From positions 1-11,979 of the forward strand of contig JALLAP010001023.1 of the NCBI GenBank assembly GCA_036939355.1: a DNA stretch of 11,979 nucleotides, written 5' to 3'. Numbering within the stretch: position 1 is the stretch's first letter; each line of letters opens with the position of its first letter. Below are positions 1 to 6,684 of the stretch, in pieces. The notes beneath the pieces are model-generated. The model saw nothing but the letters and a program-made list of their open reading frames with translations. It searched no databases and was not told the DNA's origin. The translations under genes were made by a program, and so were the position numbers. The stretch comes from Thalassiosira profunda. Taxonomy: Eukaryota; Bacillariophyta; Thalassiosirophyceae; Thalassiosirales; Thalassiosiraceae.

Positions 1-2270
1 GGAGTCCTGGGCAAAGGAGTCCGTCGAAGGTAGGGCGAATCAGGGCTTCCAACACTAACAAACGCTAAAATCCGGTCGCCACCCAAAAAAAGTTAGCCAC
101 GTAGTTAGGAGAAATTCGGCGACCAGAGAGGGCTTCTTTGCGCACTCATTGACCACCAAAAACTTATTCATATTCTCCAAATCAATGCTTTGCGCCCTGC
201 TACATGAGTTGAAGAGGGGCGCAAGAAAGCAAAGAAATAGGCGAATCGGTTGAGTTGTCGTGGTGTATTGCTTGCGCAAAGGTAGCCCATTGAGGTCGAT
301 CGAGGGTGAAATAGCTTTATTGCGAGAGGTAGTTAATTTTAGACTTCTCTACTGTAAAAACCGCAGACCGACCCCGGCCATGGCCGCCGCCGCCGTCGTA
401 CGCGGCCCCCCGCCGCGCCCTCTCGCCGCGCCCTCGCCGCCCCACCCGGCGTGCTTGATGGGCAACGACCATGTCCAGCGCTGGGTGGGCGGCGGACGGG
501 CGGAGCTGGCCGCTGAGGCTGCCGATAGAGTACAACTCAAGGCCGTGACCGACACCGTCGATGGAATTGCAACCGCCGACCGTTGCTCCTCAGGCGGCCA
601 TCCTCCGCCCTCTCGCCGCCGCACGGCACAGAACGACGGCCAAGGACCTCGTCTACTACGCATTCGACGACGGCGGGCGGAGCGCAATGGACGACAGGCC
701 GCCGGCCGGGCGTCAGTTGAGGCATCAATTCGTGGTCAAATAAAAGTTGTCAAAAAGGAGACGGAGGAGGACGTCGACGAGGAGAACGGCGACCACGAGG
801 AGGAGGAGGGAGACGAACGCAATGGCGTCAAACAATAGCAATATAATGTGTATTAACAGCTTTACTGTTATTTTGTTCCGCGACTGAATCGGCCGGACGG
901 TCTTTTTCTTCCCGCCATAAATTTTTGTAGTAATTCCTACGCCGTTTGAATCCCGCCCCAAAAAACCCGCACAAAACAACAAGCAAAAACAACGGCCATG
1001 AGCGGCCGCTCGGCCTGGTACGTCGGCGGCCCATGGCGGCCCTAGGGGGTACATACGGCCGATCGCCCGACGCGGCCCGACGGCATAGGTAAAGGTCCAC
1101 CTCGGGTAGGCCGGGTCAGGCTCAGTAACTAGTAATTGCAACGATATTAGACTTAGACCTAGGCCTGTGTGCTCGGCGTCGGCCTCCTCGCTCCCCCGGT
1201 CAACAATGGCCCTCGCGATGGCCCTAGCCGACCTCATCCCCCGCTCCGCCGCGGCCCAACCCTTCCATACGTATCGAATGGCGATCCGGTGGCTCGGCGG
1301 GGCCATGTATCATGTACATGGTCACTTCTATATACTAGACCACCTCACATATCAGGTCAAGACCGTCGACATGCACCTCCTCGCCGCCGGCCATTACGAT
1401 GCTCTTCCCGCGGCGACAGCGCCAATCGGCGGTTACCGAACGATAGCGGAGGTCGTTGGCTTCAATTTGAGCCACTGGTCGAGGGCATCGGGCGGGTATT
1501 CGCCGCGTAAGGCCGCGGCGGCCGTCATGGTCGACGACGGGGAGGGCAAAAAATATTTCGTCGAGAATCACACCTTTTTCTCGGGGGCCTAGCTGTTGGG
1601 GAAACCGAGCTTCGTTGATGAGCCCGCGGAGAGTTAGAAAGAGCGTGAGTAGAGCTTTCCATAGAGTCCTTATTCGCCTATGTAGCACCGATATCAATGA
1701 AGCCTGGTCCAGTCGATGGTTACGGAAAACTGGCAACACACAGCCCGCCCTCCTCGGCCGGTGCCCATAAGCTGTCGCCATGGTTACAGAAAACGTCTCC
1801 GACGTCAGCAATCTCCTCGGAAAAGACGTCGGAGGATGTGGGGGCGCATGCCAAGGCCGATTGAGGTGCACCTTTGTCCGAGCCGACGGCTAGAAAGCTG
1901 CTCTGCAGCGGCGGCGAGCCGGCCCGGGTCAGCGCCGACAGCCGCGCTCTACCCCCTGTGGGGCCATGGATGGGCGCTGTATGACGCCGGTGGCGACGGC
2001 GACCGCCGCCGCCGCGGCGGCTATGGGGGTGGGTAGCCATGGCAATTGGCCGTTCCCCAAAAGGTCTCGTCCCTTTTCCTACGTTGGCTCTGTGGTACGT
2101 TTTTTTGCAATTCTGGCAAGGGCTCGAAAAGCCAAATCTAATTACTTAACGGAGAGACAGTGAATGTGACCAGTCTCATTTGGCGATCAAGTGTACGTGC
2201 GCGAAATCGTAGGGTCGGTACAGAAGCCTCGCCAACAGGACGCGAACACCCGAAAAGATGTGCACAGTCT
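1..2270. other. Region with no recognisable gene; GC-rich low-complexity stretches and weak ORFs
   Basis: I recognise no gene in this stretch. Positions 1-360 are of mixed composition. Positions about 360-730 are very rich in GC (runs of CCG and GCC), and about 750-830 hold purine-rich GAGGAG tracts that would encode an acidic tail. An ATG-led + strand frame at 380-838 would give about 152 residues of Pro/Ala/Arg-rich sequence ending in a Glu/Asp-rich stretch; from about 545 onward another frame (from ATG 561) reads less biased, so a frameshifted remnant is possible. Most open frames here look like by-products of high GC. A 10-bp inverted repeat lies at 1797-1806 and 1825-1834. No transposase, reverse transcriptase or RNA gene was seen. 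Confidence 0.5.
1206..1592 (+). CDS. Possible small hypothetical protein (128 aa), weak
   Basis: An open frame starts at ATG 1206 in a favourable context (A at -3, G at +4) and ends with TAG. The N-terminus is hydrophobic and small-residue-rich (MALAMALADLIPRSAAAQ), loosely like a secretory leader. Third codon positions are GC-rich in the first half, as in the glutamine synthetase gene of this window. No domain is recognised. An antisense frame of similar quality, with its first ATG at 1781 in an ACCATGG context and its end near 1335, overlaps it, so at most one is likely to be real and possibly neither. I find no promoter or homology evidence to decide between them. Confidence 0.2.
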   Translation: MALAMALADLIPRSAAAQPFHTYRMAIRWLGGAMYHVHGHFYILDHLTYQVKTVDMHLLAAGHYDALPAATAPIGGYRTIAEVVGFNLSHWSRASGGYSPRKAAAAVMVDDGEGKKYFVENHTFFSGA

Positions 2271-2277
2271 CACCAGC

Positions 2278-2285
2278 TGACGTCA
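2278..2285. promoter_or_regulatory. CRE-type palindrome TGACGTCA upstream of the 2579 gene
   Basis: A perfect 8-bp TGACGTCA palindrome lies 57 bp upstream of the TATA-like box at 2335. bZIP factors bind this core, and in diatoms TGACGT/ACGTCA elements are known to mediate CO2/cAMP responses in the Phaeodactylum carbonic anhydrase promoter. Function here is inferred only from sequence and position; an 8-mer can occur by chance. Confidence 0.35.
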
Positions 2286-2334
2286 GTGAACCTGCTAACT
2301 TTCTCTGTTTAGTACCGGTGGGCAATATTGTACC

Positions 2335-2342
2335 TATAAAAA
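2335..2342 (+). promoter_or_regulatory. TATA-like box (TATAAAAA)
   Basis: TATAAAAA lies in a moderately AT-rich stretch directly upstream of the only convincing + strand gene in this part of the window. It is 243 bp before the first in-frame ATG at 2579, which leaves room for a 5' UTR of roughly 200 nt. Nothing competes with it nearby as a core promoter. Assignment is by motif and position only. Confidence 0.4.
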
Positions 2343-2578
2343 TACGTACGCGGCACTCAAAGGGCAATATTACAGACGGACGGACAGCTACTTACGTATG
2401 GGGTATGTAGGGCACCACAAAAGCGAAGCGTCACTTGGCTCACCTTCACCTTCACCTCAACCCCTCCCCTGCGTCGCCGTCGTCGACGGTGCACCCTCGC
2501 GTTCAACTCGACGGCTCCGCTGCCACAAAACAACGCACGCTGAACGCCGCACGTCACCATCAATTGCAAAAAGATACC

Positions 2579-3874
2579 ATGGACGAAATCCATGCGACGC
2601 ACAGGGCAGCACCTGGCCCATCGCAGACCTACAGCGACTTCGATCTGTGGCTCGGGGCGAAGACCGCGCTGCTGGGGATGGGCGTCGTTTCGCCGGAACA
2701 GTGCCACGGCGCTTCGTCTCTACCCTTTTTGTTGGGGAAGCTGGAGGATATGGACCACGCAACGTTTATGAAGGCCCTCTGCTACCTGCACGACCTGCAC
2801 GACCTGCACGACGACATCTCGCCGCAGAGGGTCACTCTGATGGTGTGGTATGCCAACGAGTCCAAGAACAAATACAAATACCCGCAGTACCGTCACCTCA
2901 GGCCCGCAAAGCCGAAACGCAAACGAGAGCCCGCACCCCCTCTCGAGTTGACAATACCTAAACCTGCGCACGGATGCCTCTACACCGACGAAGAGTTACT
3001 GCATATCATCTCGATGTATCCAAAAGGATCGAAGGAGAGAGGGGACGTGCGATGGTTGATTATCAAAAACGGGTTTGTCAAAAGCAAAGCCACATTCTAC
3101 CGGCGCATCAAAATGGCTGGAGGGGACGAGGCAATGAAGGAGAAACCACAATCAGCTTCGATGGCTCTGAATCCTCGCAGCACGGGACTTGGATATGAAG
3201 GAGACTACATCCGGCCGAATATTAGGCACAACGTGAAATGGAAAGGCCGAATTGTGTTCCCAATGGTTGCAGTTTCTTTTCGGGAGAGTGAGCAGATGAC
3301 CGCAGTCGACATCTCCCATCTCGCCAACGTTGACATTTGCACATTGATTGGGAACTCGGATGTGGTCACAACACATGAAGTTGAAGCTTGGAGACGCTAC
3401 AACGCGCAGGATCCATCGCGATACGACAAATGAACGAATTTTTCAGAGCTATGCAGCAAAAGAAATCTTCCTCCGCTGAGCTACAAACTGAGAGCGGAGT
3501 GGGGGGATGCGAAAGCGAGAATTGCAAAGCTTTACTTCTCACCCTTGAGTTTCCCACCCCCGGCAAATGGAAAGAGAGACCCAATTGTTTGTGGGCGCCT
3601 AATAACTTTTATCGAAAGGACTGCCCAGGAATGCAACTCGCCGGTAGTCTGCACCGGGAGCAACAGCGCTGATGAGAACAGATTTAAATGCAGACGTTGG
3701 TACCGTCGAAGGCAGAAGCCAGATGCAGAAAAGATGTTTGCGTGGCACCCGTACAACATGCATTCGTGCACTTTTACTTTCGTGGTGAAGTGGGATGAAT
3801 TCGGGTACTACATTCCTCTCTTGAACACCACCGACGGAGATGTCAACATGGGATGCGCATGGCACTGCTGTTAG
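2579..3874 (+). CDS. Unrecognised putative DNA-binding protein with C-terminal Cys/His domain, split by in-frame TGA at 3431
   Basis: The start is the first in-frame ATG (2579) in a strong ACCATGG context; the frame is open further upstream but has no ATG. It reads 284 residues to a TGA at 3431-3433 and then stays open in the same frame for 145 more codons to TAG at 3872-3874 (431 codon positions in all). Visible parts: a triple Leu-His-Asp repeat (about residues 68-79, DNA CTGCACGAC x3 at 2786-2812); a basic KPKRKR cluster (about 111-116) like a nuclear localisation signal; a possible helix-turn-helix (about 135-180, ending KSKATFYRRIK); and, after the TGA, a C-terminal segment with spaced Cys, FKCRRW, FTFVVKWDEFGYYI and a final CAWHCC. 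The last part resembles the Cys/His zinc-binding beta fold of WRKY/GCM1/FLYWCH domains, which occur in transcription factors and in transposon proteins. I cannot name the family. The open frame beyond the TGA argues for one original gene, now broken or misread. Confidence 0.65.
3431..3433 (+). other. In-frame TGA interrupting the 2579-3874 gene
   Basis: The frame before and after this TGA is the same, and the downstream part carries the Cys/His domain. No GT-AG intron with a good donor removes the codon: frame-compatible GT sites upstream (for example 3380) are poor donors paired with a weak AG at 3447-3448. CGA (Arg) or TGG (Trp) would each be one substitution away. Confidence 0.75.
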
Positions 3875-4165
3875 TAGCAACTTCTGTTTGTATTTTAGAC
3901 TCCACTACCATAAAAGCTCTTTCTGGCCCCGCGCAGCGGCTAGCGGAGGCCGAAGGCCAACGCTAGTCGATGATATTTGACAAGAGATTGAAGGGGGGCT
4001 GACTTTGGGCGGCGCATTCGCAGATATGCAAACCCCTATCAATCGAAAGCTGATGATTACCATAGAGCTTTCTGGATGTGTTTGTTGCCTAAATACGATT
4101 TTTTTATTTACGGGTCATCCATAAGTCAAGGTGTGAAAGCAGACCCACCCCAGCCAGAAAAGAGA
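3875..4165. other. Non-coding stretch downstream of the 2579 gene, with a hairpin at 3938-3968
   Basis: No coding frame is supported here. The start must hold the 3' UTR of the upstream gene. A compact inverted repeat lies at 3938-3968: outer arms CTAGCG and CGCTAG (3940-3945, 3961-3966), inner GGCC pairs and a GAA loop. A T-run at about 4099-4105 follows further on. I see no terminal repeats of a known mobile element. Confidence 0.5.
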
Positions 4166-4446
4166 AGATATCCTTCAATACGAACGATAAAATCAAGACG
4201 GGCGTCCCCTGTGCCCAAAGACCGCGCGTGAAATTTCAGTCGTGCAGTCACGGACGCAACTTCCCGGAACTTTGTGGGAAGTGGAAGCCCTCCAACAAAT
4301 ACTGATTCCCACGCACGCCGTATCTTTTGCGCGCCCTCAGATGGTCCTCAAAATCTGCGGCCACGAGGAAGCCAGTGCCAAAAAGCTCCCTCCAACTCCA
4401 AACGAAAAGAAGGTGCAACCAACCCAACCTTTCACCCATAATCCAA
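4166..4446 (+). repeat. Diverged direct copy A of the glutamine synthetase upstream region
   Basis: This 281-bp segment aligns end to end with 6368-6650, immediately upstream of the glutamine synthetase ATG, in the same orientation and at roughly 85% identity by eye with several small indels. Shared blocks include AAATCAAGACGGGCGTCCC, CTTCCCGGAACTTTGT, AAATACTGATTCCCACG and AAGGTGCAACCAACCC. Similarity ends at CATAATCCAA in both. Here no glutamine synthetase follows; a DUF285 gene does. It may be a relic of a duplicated promoter or 5' UTR, or a member of a dispersed repeat family. Confidence 0.9.
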
Positions 4447-4593
4447 GGCGGAGATTGCTAACCCCCCAAACCCAAAAGGATTGATAGAATGACGTTATAA
4501 TGCAACTTGCATTGATCCAGCAAGCCGCTATGGTACCGCCGGGGTGGTTGTAAATGCTTGTGTTCGCCGAGGTTTGAAGGGGGTTGATGGAGG

Positions 4594-4615
4594 CTACTTA
4601 CGTAGTACGAAGTAC
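4594..4615 (+). promoter_or_regulatory. Conserved upstream motif shared with the second DUF285 gene
   Basis: These 22 bp recur exactly, in inverted orientation, at 11872-11893 upstream of the second DUF285 gene, 78-99 bp before the ATG here and 65-86 bp before it there. The first 11 bases (CTACTTACGTA) also occur at 2388-2398, downstream of the TATA box of the 2579 gene. It may be a transcription-start-proximal element or simply part of the duplicated segment. Confidence 0.45.
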
Positions 4616-4692
4616 TATTTTCGTACCCAATATTCTCTTCTCTGAAGGTGAAGGGCAGTTTTGCGTTTTGCAGCTCACATTCCGACCTTGCG

Positions 4693-6018
4693 ATGCACCG
4701 CCAAACCGACGTAGACGACGCCGCCGCCAAGGCGGGGGCGTCAACGGCCCCGCCGCCGGGACCGGAGGAAGCCGGGGAGGACGAGCCTGCTCCCGCGCCG
4801 GCCGCCGTTGGCGCGGCACCCGCGGGCGAGGAGCACTGGGCGCAGCAACATCAGAGGAAGATCTTAGGGGGATTTGCGCTGGCAATTGTGGGAGCGGCCG
4901 TGGCGGTGGGGGTGGCTTTGGGCACGGGCGGGGGTGACGGCGCCGCCGCCGCGGGGTCGTCCGAGAATTTTGCCGCCCCGTCGACGGCTCGCCCGACCGC
5001 GCCCACGTCTCCTTCGACTACTGCTGCCACCTCCATCCTCGCCACGACGCCCCCGACGACGAGGCCTTTGCCGTCTCCCTCCTTCCGGCCTACAGTGTCG
5101 CCGTCGCCCCGTCCGTCGGAGCGCCCATCCCCATCGATACCTCCTCGTTGCTTCGCGGACAAGGAGGAGCTCCAGGCTGCCGCCGGTAGTTACACGGCAG
5201 GAGGGGACGCCTGCGTGAACGGAGAAGTCGAGTGAGAGGTCGTCCAAACGTACGGGTGGCCGATCGGTTCGTGGTGCACATCCGAAGTCACCGACATGTC
5301 AAATTTGTTTTCTGAGAAAGATACATTCAATGAAGACCTGTCCTCGTGGGATACCTCCCAAGTTACGTCAATGTGGGGCATGTTCGAGAGAGCCTCAGCA
5401 TTCAATGGCGATGTGAGCAACTGGGACACCTCCAAAGTCACTTCGATGGATGCAATGTTCTATTCAGCCTCAGCATTCAATCGGGGCTTGCCCTGGGACA
5501 CTTCAAAAGTCACTTCAATGGATCTAATGTTCGATGGCGCCTCTTCGTTTGATGGGGACGTCAGCAACTGGGACACCTCGAAAGTGACCTCAATGTGGGG
5601 AATGTTCTGGGGAGCCAGGGCATTCAATGGGGACATCAGCCGTTGGGATGTCGCCTCGGTGACAGACATGTGGAAAATGTTCCATAAAGCCTCGTCGTTC
5701 AATCAGGACGTGAGCCGCTGGGATGTTGCCTCTTGTGTGGGTGGAAGAGATGCGTTACCGTATCGCGGTGTGACACACATGCGTGCGATGTTCAAGGGAG
5801 CCATTTCATTCAACCAAAACCTCTGTGCCTGGGGCGTCCATTACAATGCCACTGTCTCATTGGCAGAGAGAAATGACTGGATTTATGGCCCATACGACGA
5901 CATGTTCGTGGAAACGAGCTGTCCTAACCAAAACGATCCAGCGGGGCCCGATACCAACTGGTGCGCGGCGACGTGCAACGGCAACGGCACCGATCAAGCT
6001 TCCAATTTACTTGAGTAG
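4693..6018 (+). CDS. DUF285/BspA-like repeat membrane protein, 7 repeat units, split by in-frame TGA at 5233
   Basis: The start is ATG 4693, conserved with the paralogue at 11807 (both begin MHRQTD); there is no earlier in-frame ATG. Order of parts: an acidic Ala/Pro-rich cytoplasmic tail (1-55), one transmembrane anchor after RK (about 57-78, ILGGFALAIVGAAVAVGVAL), a Ser/Thr/Pro-rich linker (about 95-155), a cysteine-bearing segment (about 157-195), then 25-residue units of the pattern xxMFxxAxxFNGDVSxWDTSKVTSM from 5299 to about 5840, and a Cys-rich tail. The topology suggests a type II protein with its repeats outside the cell or in a lumen. DUF285 repeats form solenoids in surface and adhesion proteins; the role in diatoms is unknown. 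A TGA stands at codon 181 (5233-5235), where the paralogue has TGC; the frame on both sides is the same. Unit 3 lacks one residue and unit 6 carries 12 extra. Read as separate pieces, it would be a 180-aa anchor fragment and a roughly 240-aa repeat fragment (from ATG 5296). Confidence 0.85.
5233..5235 (+). other. In-frame TGA at a position that is Cys in the paralogue
   Basis: The flanking DNA is nearly identical to the paralogue (GAAGTCGAGTG-A/C-GAGGTCGTCC), which has TGC (Cys) at 11342-11340 on the minus strand. One base change explains the stop. I find no ATGA typical of a SECIS core in 6019-6367, so selenocysteine is not supported by what I can see. Confidence 0.85.
5299..5840 (+). repeat. 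DUF285 repeat array, 7 units with a period of 75 bp
   Basis: Units start at 5299, 5374, 5449, 5521, 5596, 5671 and 5782. Each has a MF or LF near its start and a DTSKVTSM-like or DVASVTDM-like end. Unit 3 is 72 bp, and unit 6 is 111 bp because of a 36-bp insertion (5734-5769). The last unit runs into FNQNLCAWGVH, which also ends the array in the paralogue. Confidence 0.9.
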
Positions 6019-6367
6019 CAGAGAACGAAAGAAGCAACTTGGACAAAGGCTCCCGTCTGACCATCTTCCCGCCCGGCCGCTCTTGATCTGCCGTTTCGAA
6101 CTGATACCTATCTCTGCATAACTCGTCGGTCTAATAGCGCTGCATGCGTTGTGCGCTCTCTAGCTCTAATAGCTTCTCCCCGCATCCCCTCACCCTCACT
6201 ATCGTCGGGGGCGTATGGCCGCTCGCCCAGCAGCGCCCAGCGCGTCGCGGTGTTGATTTTGACAGTATCGTATCTTGCGTCCATTGCGCGGTGCATGCTG
6301 TCGGCAGCGCTCCGCATGGCAAACTCACATCGCGCGGCAGCCGGTGGCAGTTGTTCGTTCAGATGCG
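6019..6367. other. 3' flank of the first DUF285 gene; no gene seen
   Basis: The first 35 bp (AATTTACTTGAGTAG and the purine-rich GAGAACGAA stretch after it) match the 3' flank of the second DUF285 gene, so the duplication extends past the stop codon. The rest holds GC-rich sequence with weak frames on both strands. One minus-strand frame (first ATG near 6320) reads with plausible composition but matches no family I know, and its upstream part lies in repeat copy B. Confidence 0.5.
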
Positions 6368-6650
6368 AGATATGCTTCAATAACGAAGGAAATCAAGACG
6401 GGCGTCCCTGCCCAAAGACGCGCTGAAATTTCGGTCACGCAGCACGGACGCAAACTTCCCGGAACTTTGTTGGAAGTGGAAGCCCCTCCAATAAATACTG
6501 ATTCCCACGTTTGTCATATCTTTTGCCCGCCCTAAAAAAAAGATCCGCCTCAAAAATCTGCGGCCACCACGAGGAAGCCAGCGCCAAAAAAGCTCCCTCC
6601 AACCTCCAACACGAAGGTGCAACCAACCCGACCTTTCACCCATAATCCAA
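6368..6650 (+). repeat. Direct copy B: probable glutamine synthetase promoter/5' UTR
   Basis: This segment ends 34 bp before the glutamine synthetase ATG at 6685, so it must contain its proximal promoter and/or 5' UTR. It is the partner of copy A (4166-4446). It contains CCAATAAAT (6488-6496) and A-rich tracts. No canonical TATAAA is present. Copy A has CCAACAAAT at the matching site, so the CCAAT-like core differs between copies. Confidence 0.85.
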
Positions 6651-6684
6651 CACCCGCGTTGGCCCACCCATCAACACCCCGACC

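Noticed and set aside
260..838. Long + strand frame with Pro/Arg-rich middle and acidic tail
   Set aside because: No ATG until 380, composition follows the GC-rich and GAGGAG-rich DNA, other frames in the same stretch are also open, and no domain is visible.
725..1306. Minus-strand frame with a hydrophobic Leu/Val-rich end that looks like a membrane segment
   Set aside because: The hydrophobic run is the reverse complement of the acidic GAGGAG/GACGAC tract; it reads as a composition effect, with no family features.
3362..3448. Intron removing the TGA at 3431
   Set aside because: GT sites at 3362, 3365 and 3380 are poor donors; the better acceptor (AG at 3445-3446) does not keep the frame with any of them, and the sequence up to the TGA reads as coding.
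5299..5840. 75-bp periodic array considered as a CRISPR or satellite
   Set aside because: The period is exactly 25 codons, the frame is kept, and the units match DUF285 protein repeats; there are no spacers.
6019..6367. Possible SECIS element for the TGA at 5233
   Set aside because: No ATGA core is present in this stretch; a search of the true 3' UTR would still be needed to exclude it fully.
6108..6380. Minus-strand frame between the first DUF285 gene and the glutamine synthetase
   Set aside because: Composition is plausible, but its upstream part lies in repeat copy B, the first ATG is near 6320 and nothing in it is recognised; too weak to list as a gene.
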